Shown here: one piece after another, positions 42,454-53,476 of the stretch | How the letters are laid out: every line of letters starts with the position of its first letter | Position numbering within the stretch: the first letter of the stretch is position 1 | The notes under the pieces: generated by a model | Database searches by the model: none | What the model saw: only the letters and a program-made list of their open reading frames with translations | Told to the model about the DNA's origin: nothing | Program-made: the position numbers and the translations under genes | DNA from: Onchocerca volvulus | Lineage: Eukaryota > Nematoda > Chromadorea > Rhabditida > Onchocercidae | Assembly: GCA_000499405.2 (NCBI GenBank) | Contig: HG738139.1 | Location: 6,720,616 to 6,784,615 of the forward strand | Direction: 5' to 3' | Length of the DNA stretch: 64,000 nucleotides

Positions 42454-45297
42454 ATGAGGAATATGAACAAAACATTAGAAAATAATCTCGAAACAAAAAA
42501 AAGTGAAAGTCCCGAGAATGTTGGAGATGATGTAACATTCAGTGATAGGGTAAGTGACTAACGGTCTGATAATCGATGATACGCTAGATTTCATTTAATT
42601 CTTCTTAACCTTACCATTTGTCACCCTTCAGTGATTGTATTTTCAAATTAGTAGCTAAGCAAGAAGACTACTTTTAATTGGAATATTGTTCAGAATAGCA
42701 TACTGAATAATGCAATTGGTTGAAGAATTAGAAAAAAAGAAAAAGAGAAGAGTCAAATTCATCTCATTCTGCTATGCTTGATTGGTGAATTGCTATTTTC
42801 CGATAGTATAACTTTCAAAGTGAAAAGAAGTAATTACTGTATTGCAAGTTATAGGTAATTCGTACCATCGTCTCACTCAGTGATGCTGGATTATGTTCTG
42901 CTAATATGGATGTTGTCGATCAAATCAATGCTTTGTTTCCAACAGAGCAGTCGTTATCACAATTGGATTCAGTGATGCACTCTGTAGAAGATGAAGTCGT
43001 TAGCTTGGACTGTGAGCTAGCGAAACTTGTTGAGATGCACGGGAAGGCTGGTGCTGAAGGAGACCAAGCCTTGCATGAAGTTTATTGTTCTCTTATTTCA
43101 AGCACTGTAATATATGCGTAATCAAAGATAAAGTCAAATGCACTAAACTTTAATTTTCTCCAAATTTGTTAATATTTCTTGAATGTTCAGGCTCATGCAG
43201 CGATGGGAGATTTAGAAGAACATGTGCGTGCGGTTTGCTTAAAAACCCAGTCTTCAGAAAATGTTGTACAGGAAATGACTCGTGACATCAAGCAACTTGA
43301 TGTTGCAAAGCGAAATTTAATATCATCACTCAAAGCTCTTCATCATCTCCAGATTCTGCTAACTGGCGTCTATTCACTCGGTAGCATTTATCTTATTGAA
43401 AAACTATTTACCTTTAGGTTATACAATAATAACTTCCAGAATGAACAACAGTTCCAGTATAACCGAAAAAGTGCCATGGGAAGCAGTGTAATTAGATGCT
43501 GTTTCTTATCATCTAAAACAATTTAAATCTCTTATCAGTGATATTAAATTGGATTTATCGATAAAGAATTTCATAATTTGAAATGATAATTCTGATTTCA
43601 CATTTCACATTACAGTGCTACACATCTTCGAATTTCAAGAAAAAATTTTTTTTTTCCTGTAGGCTGCAACAAACAGAGCAAAGCAGGATCAAAAAGTAGT
43701 TAGATCAGTTCAAATTTTAAATTCACTAGAAAAAGTGATTGAAAAGTTGCCTAAATCTTAAAATATCAGAAACTTGAAGTTTTCTATCTATTAAAACCTT
43801 ATTACCAAAATTTTTGAAACAGAGCTATGATTCCAACTTTTTAGAATAGGGTGAAAGTGCATCCAAAATTGCAAAAATGTTCAGTATTTGTGAATCCATT
43901 GATCTTCACTTTCTGTCAGAAGAAGTTTTGTAGTTTGAACTTAATGGGATTAATAGGATCATGGATAGATCAGCATCGTTATGGTGATATTGCTTCGCAG
44001 TTACCGGCTGTTTTGAATGTCTTACAACTTTTTGGCCCTTATATGGAAGTTGAGCATATCAAAAATGTTGCTGAACAACTCGAACGGCTCAAACAGCGAT
44101 TGGCTATTCAACTTGTTGCAGATTTAAAACATTCATTCCAGGTTTTTGATTGATTAGAAAACACCTTCATTGTTATTTGCTCTTAGATTTAAATTTTTGA
44201 TTTTTTCTCCTGTAATACCAGTAATTTAACTGATATCCAGACAGGAGTCTTGAATTCTTCGGTGACTGATATGTGCCGCGTTGCTTCATCATTAGATCCA
44301 GCTATACGAGAGGATTTTTGCAAATGGTTCATAGAACATCAGCTCTCCGAATATACTGTGCTTTACGGTGAAAGTGAGAGTATTGCTTGGATTGATAAGA
44401 TTGATTCAAGGTTATTTCTAAATCTGATTTTTATTTAACAAATTTGAATTTACTGCCAGTATTTAGTGGAACACTTTTCTTTTTGTAGATATCGATGGTT
44501 TGTGCAAAAATTGACAGAATTTGAAAAAACAGGTGTAATGAAAGTGTTTCCTACTGATTGGAATATGGGGAGACGTTTGACTTTGGGGTATTGTAATTTG
44601 ACGAGGTATTTTTTTTTTTTTTCATTCTCAAATATTTATGAAAAAAATATCTTTAACAAATGGCAATATAAAATCATCCAGCAAATAAAAATATGAAAAG
44701 AAAATTTAATTACTCAGAAATGTTGGCTTCGATCTTTCACAACCTTCTTTTATCAATAATTTTCAGAGAAATGTTGGAACGAATGATGTCGAGGCGTTGG
44801 TTGGAACTCGATTATAAAGTACTGGCACACGCAATCAACCATACAATAATGTTCGAAAATCTACTTTGCAAAAGATTTCCAGCGAAGGAAATTTACAATT
44901 TTGAAAAGGTATATTTTCTGACATATAAAATCTAATGTGAACATCTCATTGGGAGGTTTTTTCAAACAACAAAATTGAACAAATCAAGGAGATATCAAGG
45001 AGTTTGCTAGCCGTCAGATAGCCTCATTATTAAATGGATTAAAAGAACGATTGGACGTTGGAATTGTGAACTTTCATTGGAGGTTGTTATATTCTTTGTA
45101 TTTCAATTACAATCTTGAAAGTATATATTTCAACTACATTCATGGAACCCTACTGGAAAATCTTGATGGTCATCATGATATTTTATGTAACTAACAATAC
45201 ATTTGGTTAGATATTCCATTGGCATGAAGTTGAAAGCATTGGTTAGTGACAACTTTAGTATTTCATATCTGTTTCGATTGATCATAATCTAAGAAGT

Positions 45298-45333
<36 letters not shown>

Positions 45334-48300
45334 ATGAATTAAACAGAATGATCGAACGTTGGAATTGTGGACTTTCATTGGAGATTGCTGTATTTTTTGA
45401 AATTTTATTTCTCAGGCTTATTTGCACATTTTAGCTGAGTTATTTTATGTTAATAGAATCATTTCTTTATTTATGCATAGATGATTATGTTATCTACAAG
45501 TATTGAAAGCTGAAATGTGTAAATAAGCCTAAGAAATAGAATTTGCTTCGCGACTGTGGTATCCAAACTAAGGAAACAGTTGCTAATATTCAATTCAGAT
45601 CATTTGGCGAGCATTCGACAAATACATGGATGTATTTGTGGCAGCGCAAAAGAAAAATTTGGATAGCTTTCTGGAGGAATGCGTAATAAAAATCAGAAGT
45701 GGTGCTGAACGACCAAGCCGAGAAACAGCGTCCCATGCATATCCCCTTCCATCATCCGCCGATATGTTTCTTTTGTTGAAAAAAATAATTGCTGAGTCAA
45801 CAAAACTCAGTTCCAATCCAAATGCTTTATTGAGGTTTGGAGTTATATTATGTAAATTTAGCTTGTATAATCTCCAAACTAATATTCGTTAACGCTTATC
45901 ATTCATGCAATATTACCCATGTTGTTTGAAGTGGTAAATCCCATTTTGCCGTTCAATCCTAGAAGTTGAAAGTAGGAAAGTTTCCTCTTCGTGCCCTGTG
46001 CCTTGTAAAAAATAGCTGCAGAATGATAACCAAATTGATAAGAAGTGCTCAAGCTTTTAAGACAACTTTCGAAAACAAAGTGCGACAAAAAGGGCGAACA
46101 CCATGCATTTTTTTTTTTCTAGTTTTGCTTGTACTTTTTCCCATCGTTACTGTAAAAAGTTGGACAATTACTGAAATATTGGCGTTTTTGTTAATTTTAG
46201 TGAAATATAAAAGTAAAATTTGAAAGTTCTTTTTCAAGGAATCTTGTGGAAGTATTACGCAACTGTCTGCGTGGTTACGCTCATGGTTGTTTAACAGCTT
46301 TCTTGCCGTCTCTGTCATCTACTCAGTTTTCATCTACTTCCATTTTGCAAACTTTGATGAGGTTTTCTTATCGATATTGCTTAATACTATTTTTTGTAAT
46401 TTGTTCCTTCTTATTTTTCTTTCAAATTGTATCTCGAATTCTTGAAACTATGGTCTGATAAATTTAATTTTGTCTCAGTAGTTTCCAACCTTCGTTATCT
46501 TATTTTGAAAATTTCAGAGATGAAACTGCAGTTCGCTTAACAGTTGATCAGCAGTTTTTTACATGCTGTATACTTGCCACTGCTGACTGGTGCGCTGAAA
46601 CAACGCTACAGTTGCAAGAAAAATTAAAACAACGGGTGCAGGTAATTTCACATTTTTTAAACTCATTTAACAGAGAAAAGGAAGAAATTCTATATTTTTC
46701 GCTTGCATAGCTGTGATTATCCTGAATTTGCAGATTGTTTAAGAATATAGATAACTGCAGTGATGAACATAGCAAACTGCAAAAAACCAGTAGGTCCAGG
46801 ACTTGACATGAACAGAAATGTATATAATAATGTTAAGTATCAAAAGCATGTTCCTTTCAGGCACCAGGCCTGTGACAAATCAATTATTTCTGCTAGGTCT
46901 GTACTTTTTCAGAGCATCGATTTGAATCAGGAAATGGAGCTATTCTATAGTATATCAAATAATGCACTTTCTGTTTTAGTACAAGATGTGGAATCCACTT
47001 GTGATGCTGCCCTGCAAACAATGGTGAAAAAAAAGTGATTTTTTTCCACATTTTATTTTTTTTTTCTTTCTGGTTGTGGAAAGACTTAAGCTACCCAGTT
47101 TTTTATTAGTAAAACGTGATATATTTTGCTTTCAGCTGGAATGGTGTGGAAAGTGTTGGTGATGAGTCACTATATGTTTCATTAATACGAAGTCATCTAC
47201 GATCAAATGTACCATTAATACGGGATTTTTTCATTGATAGACGAAAATATTTCGCACATTTTTGTTTGAAGCTTGCCACTCAATTGGTTAATAAGTTCCT
47301 GGGTGCGTTATTCAGGTAGATACTGAATGATCATATCATTGATTGAATTGACGGAATAGTTTAGAAAAAATTGCATTAGAAATAGAAAACTTAGGAGGAT
47401 ATAAGTAAAATATAACCATATAATCAATCATATAGTCAAGATAATACAATATCATCACGTTGATTCATTATGATTATCTTTAAAGGCAAAAATAAATCTT
47501 CATTATCATCATTAAAATGTTTGATAAAAAATTAATAGTATCTGTCGCATCCGTTACAAGTTATCTTAATGTATTAATAATAATATGAGGGTATAATAAA
47601 AAAAACGGAAAGCATCCAAGAAAATCGTGCGTCTGTGTGAAACATAAGATAGGAAAGTTAGAATGGAATCTTAACCTTAATTTTTAATTTTCAAGGAATT
47701 TTGATCTTAATTTTTAATTAAGGTCAATATTCCAGTTTAACTTTCTTGTCCTATGTCTCACACAGATGCACGGTTTACTCGGATGCTTTCCATTTCTTTT
47801 ATTATATCCTCATATTATTATTAATATATCAAGATAACTTGCAACAGATACTGTTAATTTTTCTTTCTCATCGTACATGATTTTCTGGACGACTTCTATC
47901 TGATTGTTATATTGTTATATAATTTATTTGTAAAATTAAATTAGTTCTTGATTTCCTAAATGTTTTTTGATTGTTTGCTGTCCATTGTACTCAATGTATT
48001 TATATTCAGATGTCGGCCAGTGGGTGTCGCTGGTGCAGAACAGTTACTTTTGGATGCACACGCATTGAAGACCTTTTTATTATCTATGCCAACGATTGAA
48101 TCATCGATAAACACAAAACCGCCAATGATGTATACAAATGTTGTGGTAAGAACCATGACGAAAGTAGAAATGATACTAAAAGTATGTTTTTGGCTTTATA
48201 TCGTTGTAATCCGATGAACTTGAGTTTGATTTATATTCATGCGAATGGGATGAATAACTATTCGATGAATGATATTGTTTAGATTGAACATTATTTACGT

Positions 48301-48867
48301 CAAAGTAGGCTATGCTATTAAGTTTCAGAACAGTGAGAATTTTTCTTTCTAGAATAAGAATTATCAGCAAAGAAATAAGCAGTGGAAGATATATGAGACA
48401 AGAAAAACAAAAAAATTAAGTAATGAATTAAGTAAAAATTTCAACAAATTTTCCTTTTTATGTTTAATTTGTTTAGCTTCAAACTATCTTAGATTGTTAT
48501 GTCGGAGATAGATTCACCTGAAGATTTTGTAATGGCATATGTGCGACTGTTACCTGATTCGGATTCTTCGGAATTACAGAAAGTTCTAGAAATGAAGGCA
48601 TTAAGACGTCAGGAACAGACAAGTATTATACAACTGTACAAATCACGTATTGAGGTACAACCAACTGCTGAAGATTCCTGTTGGTTTTATTATTTATTTT
48701 AATATTATTGAATTCGAAAAGTAACTAATATGGGTCAGGAAAATATTTAATATGAAAATTAATACAAATTTTTTGAAACGGCTTAAATTATAAAGTCTCA
48801 TATTACTCGTTTAGTGCTAATTTTTTCAATATTTCAGTGTCCAGAAGATAAAATGAGATTTTATTAA
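42454..48867 (+). CDS. vps-53: VPS53, GARP/EARP tethering complex subunit (multi-exon)
   Basis: Coiled-coil subunit of the GARP complex that tethers endosome-derived vesicles at the trans-Golgi. The ATG at 42454 opens MRNMNKTLENN. The Vps53 N-terminal hallmark follows: VDQINALFPTEQSLSQLDSV near 42910, then EMTRDIKQLDVAKRNLISSL near 43275 and HRYGDIASQLPAVLNVLQLF near 43975. Further exons carry EMLERMMSRRWLELDYKVLA (44770), IIWRAFDKYMDVFVAAQKKN (45600), LTVDQQFFTCCILATADWC (46530) and GAEQLLLDAHALKTFLLSMP (48030). The last full exon has LQKVLEMKALRRQEQTSIIQ and can splice at 48654 to a short exon ending CPEDKMRFY, TAA at 48865-48867; reading through instead stops at 48702. Poly(A) signal AATAAA lies at 48911. 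An exon around 44990-45080 (EFASRQIASLLNGLKERLDV) is tentative. Confidence 0.93.
45029..45400 (+). repeat. Diverged direct duplication of about 70 bp in VPS53
   Basis: The segment at about 45029-45100 (core GACGTTGGAATTGTGAACTT) recurs at about 45330-45400 with scattered changes (core GAACGTTGGAATTGTGGACT). A run of about 29 T lies just before the second copy. The first copy overlaps a possible small exon. Confidence 0.75.
45400..45544. repeat. Short inverted repeat (hairpin) in VPS53 intron
   Basis: Arms 45400-45436 and 45508-45544 are about 37 nt each and nearly perfect reverse complements (CTCAGGCTTATTTGCACATT against AATGTGTAAATAAGCCTAAG), with a loop of about 70 nt. It ends about 50 nt before the exon starting near 45598. 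Confidence 0.8.
47528..47862. mobile_element. Foldback (MITE-like) inverted-repeat element in VPS53 intron
   Basis: Two arms of about 165 nt (47528-47693 and about 47705-47862) are reverse complements at high identity around a short centre near 47700. For example AAGTTATCTTAATGTATTAA pairs with TTAATATATCAAGATAACTT, and GAAAGCATCCAAG pairs with CTCGGATGCTTTC. There is no transposase frame. It sits between the exon ending about 47316 and the one starting about 48010. I did not find a clear target-site duplication. Confidence 0.85.
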
Positions 48868-50310
48868 ACGGATGCAGAGATACATTGAAGAAAGAAAGTA
48901 AAATTTATTAAATAAAGCTATGAATTGAAGCTAATCTTAAGTGATTATTAAAATCGATGAAACATCTTGGATGTTTCGAATTCCTCTGAGTGCTTTATTC
49001 TTCTTATTAGAGTCTGTTTTTCAGATTAGCAGTTTTTTGGGATTAATAATTCCAAATTGTTAGTTAAACAATGGATGATTGCTATTGGTTCAGTAAGATT
49101 GGTTTCAACTCTTTTATTTTATTTAATAAATCTTACCTTCCTTTTTCAATATATCTTTGAACCCGTTATATAAAACATGTTAGAATTAGAAATTTTCCGC
49201 GATCCATATCTTTGTATAAACAGACTTTTCATGATTAATGTAATGAAAAATGTCTCAAGAAGTAATAGAAAAGCAAACAGGAGAGATCACCAGAATAAAT
49301 GTCTTTCAAATTTATTAAATTTCTCATTTATTTATCAGATGTTCATGATATAAAATAATTATTTTGGGACTAAAGTTCATGCAGTTTTAGTAGACATTCA
49401 GTCATCGGCGATCTCAGCATTAGAAAATATTGGCGATTCGAGCATGAGAAGATTGGAACAGCTAGTGAAAAAGAAAGCCTAATATATGGATGTGAAGTAA
49501 TGAACTGTTCATGTAGAAAAGTGATATTGGCATTAATGATAAACTGTTCAATAAGAAAGCCTTCTTGAGCAAACTTCATTAATAAAAGAAACTGACATAG
49601 TGGAAATTTCGTTATGCAAGTTGGACCAGACAAAGAGCACTCATTCACAAATTCCAAATCGATTGAACGCCTGGAAAAAATGAGACGAAGCAAAAAATGT
49701 GAGAATAACGGTGTGGTTTCTGTCCCGTTATCTGTGTTTTTTAAATGACTGTTTTGGCGGGAAGGGTAGAGGATGGAAGTTCAGGCGAAATCACAGAGGA
49801 AAGAGAATGAAGCGGAGTTTGGAGAACACGTCACGTTAATCAGGAGATATATTTTGAACTTGAGGAATGAGAGTATTCATGTCAGTTAAAGCGAAAAGTT
49901 TGTCACTCCTCGAGAAGAGTAAATGAAATCCTAATTCATCACTGAATGTTATATAGTCAACCGCATTTCAAGAATTTTTACTTTCACAGAACAGTAGTCT
50001 TCCATTATTGTTGTTATTCAAGCTACGAAAGGAACTTCATGAAGCAATAGGTTTTAGGAAAATGGATAACAGAAGCTTCAACGAATTTTGAGCAATCCAC
50101 TCCCATATTACTTTCCAGCGAATAAGTTATATCAATTATTCAATTCTTTCATTGCTTGCTTCATTGTTTAGTCCTAAAAACCAGATTATATGTTGGGTAT
50201 CTTAAGTTAGTGGACTTTATTCCAATGTTGGAATTTTCTCGTTAATCTGAATTGTAAATCAAGCATCATTTTTTTCGATTTCAGTTAACTGTGAAGAAAA
50301 AGAAATACGG
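48868..50310. other. Intergenic region between VPS53 and KH-domain gene
   Basis: A 1.4-kb gap containing the VPS53 poly(A) signal (48911-48916). A 107-codon minus-strand open frame at 49370-49693 begins at TTG and has no recognisable family. The end holds the T-rich tract and acceptor before the next gene. Confidence 0.5.
50271..50284 (+). promoter_or_regulatory. Candidate trans-splice acceptor before KH-domain gene
   Basis: A T-rich tract ending TTTCGATTTCAG at 50284 lies 26 nt before the first ATG (50311) of the KH-domain gene, with no upstream coding exon to pair with. Confidence 0.45.
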
Positions 50311-52701
50311 ATGTCGAAAGGTTGTTCAAAAAAATTGTCGTTTGAATTACCACTTTTCTTTGCTTATGTTACAGGTTGCTTACTTTTTTTTTTATATCCA
50401 AAAAGTGCATTAGATGATTATTTTCCAGGATTCGTTGGTGGCAACATTTTTTGATTTTCAATTTTTAAAATCATGAAATTTAAAGAATTTGCTTAAAACT
50501 TTCAAGATTTAAAGATTTTTTTAATTCAGGCAATGATGCATGTGATGTGTTGTTGGAGCTGGAAAGGAAATACGATATAAAATTTATCATAAGTGAAGAT
50601 TCGGTTTATGTAGAAGGTTCAGTGGAACCGAACCAAAAAGCTATTAAAGAAGCACTTTCTACTGCTTGGAAGATGGATAATTTTCAGCGGTTATTGAATT
50701 TTTTCATCATGTAGTGGTAATAATTGAAATGCCGTTATTTTTCCGTAAAAATCACTGATTGATAATGATAGATGTTTAAGTTAAAGTGAAAGCGTTAATA
50801 ATATAACTACTAACACAAATGCTAACATTTATGTTGATTATTAAATTTCATGCTTTCTTTGAATTGTCATACTTTTAAAAGTCTTGCAGTGCTATAGAAA
50901 TTTATGAATTAACAAATAATTCGGATTACCAATTTCTCTTTGAAGTATCACCTTCGGAAGCAGCGCTTATACAACTGAATGCTAAAACTCTTTTACACCG
51001 AACGGGAGTATTGCAACTGAAAGTATATTTTTGAATAAAAAGTGTGGTTGTCATTTTTAATATTTTCTTCCACTTTTTGTGATCACTTTTGCAGACAGAT
51101 AGTAATGGTCATGTATGTATTTTCGGAAATGGAGGTTCAGTTTGTGATACTTATGATACGATAGTTTCGATTTTTCGCAAAGCATCTTCTAAAAGCGGTA
51201 CGTTTAGATTTTCCTAGTTTATTTTCTTATATAAACTGAATGGAAGAAAAAGGAATATTTAATGATATTCAATCTGATAAGTTATATTCCAGTATCTAAT
51301 TCATAATTTTCTTTGCTAATTTACCATATTTATTATGATTCATTGTTCATCCTGCCTAATTTAAGAGAACTTTTTTTCTTTCTTAAATTCTTGAAACTAG
51401 CTTCGAAATCAATGCAGTTCGTTGCATGTTTTCAGACACCGCTAAGCAAGGCTTCAGTGGAGAACCTTGCATCCTTCTGATGAATATTCCGAGTGCAATT
51501 GCACAGTTTGTGTTTTCAAACGATAAGCGAAGTGTAAATGCATTGGAACGTTCAGGTCGATGCGTCGTTGAACCACATTTTAACGACATTGATGCAGTTG
51601 GTAACATTAAGGTTGATATAATCACCAAAGATGTATGTTCCAGATAATTATTATTACTTTAGAAACTAGGAAGTTATATACTTTAAGCTTTGTTTAAGCC
51701 TTGTCTCACTAAATTTAGTGTTCCGATCCTCATACCTTCATACTTATGTAATCGAGGTTAATGAGTCAGAATAGGAAACAGATCGTAAAAGGCATGCAGA
51801 AGTAGCGTTGTTAAGGGCAGCTTATGATGGATTTAGATAACATGGAGAACATTGCGATGGAAGTTTGAACGATCTTAAGAAACTAATGTGTCATTACAGC
51901 TCGCTAATGCATTAGCTATAAAAACAGCACTGATGGAACTAATTGAAAGTCATGTTGGGAAAATTCATAAATGGCCAACTCCAATAACGATTTGTTGTGG
52001 TTCGCGTGTATCAAGATCAATTCCGGAATTGTCTTGTCGCACATGTATGTATTTTCTTGTCCTTTTGAAATATTATTTTGGATTTGAAAAAATAACTCAT
52101 TGGCCAAATTCGTCAGTAATTTATGAATACTTTCCAGTAGATGAATGCGAAGCTGTATTATATGGTCCGACAGACAAAAGTTTGACTTTTAGTGTGCCTG
52201 CTTCTGAAGCTTCGCGTTTAATTGGTATCCGTGGCGCAAATAAGAAAAGAATCGAAGGGCGTACAAATTGTTGCATTTCGGTTCTATATCTTATGAGATT
52301 TTAAAAAATTTTTTGAAATCTTGTTTAGTATCGAGCATCTCTCGATAAAATTTTTCCCTTTCTTATCAGTGTGACCATAGAATTCTCAGTATTGGAAATG
52401 TAAAAAAGAAGTGTATATAATACTCATTCGTAAATGATGTATAATTCATCTATATAATAAATCATTGTAGTTGCACACAGAAGCGAAATATGGCGGTGAA
52501 TTTCCTGTAGAAATAATTGGCCAAAATGTGAAACAGTGTGAAGCTGCTCAGCGTTATATCCAAAATTTTCTGAAAGAAACACCGGGAATAAATAAAAACT
52601 TGACTGGAAGTAGTTCATCGATTACAGTGCAGTCATCTCAGCCTTTTAATTCTCAATTGAAATTGTCGCATTTGGATGCGTTATCTCCTATTTGTAGTTA
52701 A
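50311..52701 (+). CDS. Multi-KH-like RNA-binding protein (possibly BicC/GLD-3 family)
   Basis: The ATG at 50311 opens MSKGCSKKLSFELPLFF. Four segments have the look of KH or KH-like folds: VLLELERKYDIKFIISEDSV with VYVEGS (50530-50690); FLFEVSPSEAALIQLNAKTL (50930-51200); ILLMNIPSAIAQFVF with KVDIITKD and ALAIKTALMELI (51465-51950); and LTFSVPASEASRLIGIRGAN followed by GGEFPVEIIGQNVKQCEAAQ (52180-52580). Only the last has a clear GxxG loop (GIRG), so most would bind RNA weakly or serve in protein contacts. Several degenerate KH domains resemble nematode BCC-1/GLD-3, but family assignment is inference. The C-terminal tail is Ser/Thr/Gln-rich and ends SPICS, TAA at 52699. Poly(A) signal is at 52777. 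Exon limits near 52030-52140 are uncertain. Confidence 0.7.
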
Positions 52702-53476
52702 AGTAAATGATTGCTTCTTTCATCATTTAAATGCAGCTCTATTATTGAATATTTGAATGATTACCATGATATCGGTAATAAACTTAGTTTCTTCCATTCA
52801 CTCATCTTTATTGTTTCCTAGGCCGTTATGCGACTCACAGTACGGAAAGTCCGATACAATGGCAATCATTATAAAAAATAACATCAAAGAAAATTTTCAG
52901 TGACGGCGAAATTTTTTGTGCATATATTATGTGGTCTGCGAAGAAAATTTCTTTTGTAAGAATAAAAATCAATGAAAGAGCTGAAATTGAAGCAAGATGG
53001 ATTATTGCACCATTTTTCTGTTATTTTGCTTTGCACTTTAAAAATGTATTGAAAATTATTGATTAATTTTTTTCATTTATTTACTCAGTAATCTTTTCTT
53101 GCTTGATTCGATACTATGATTGCTTAGAGAGATTGTCGAAATAAGATATCTGTTGTTTCAGTTATTTTCGAAATTGAAAATTATGCAATGCATAACTATG
53201 TCTTTGTTGTTAAATGTAGATATACAAGAAGTAAATAGATATCTTTATTAATTTGGTCGTATTTCGGCATATCATAATTACCACATAATAACGGTAATTA
53301 CAACAAGTTTACTATTGTCAATTGACAAACATGAATTTACATATTTAACGGTGATATATCTTGAATTTAATAAATTGATATCAATATAAATTAAGATTTA
53401 AAATCAAATTTTAACTGCTTAGATTATTGTTTCCATTCTCATAACTGACGCGCGGCGTGGCCGAAAGATTTAAGAG
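52702..53476. other. Intergenic region upstream of the decapeptide-repeat gene
   Basis: A 0.78-kb stretch with the KH gene's poly(A) signal (AATAAA 52777-52782) at its start. The end should carry the promoter of the next gene. A GC-richer patch, GACGCGCGGCGTGGCCG, stands at 53448-53464 just before the ATG in otherwise AT-rich DNA. Confidence 0.5.

Noticed and set aside
49370..49693. 107-codon minus-strand open frame
   Set aside because: Starts at TTG, no ATG early in the frame, no recognisable domain, no splice partners.
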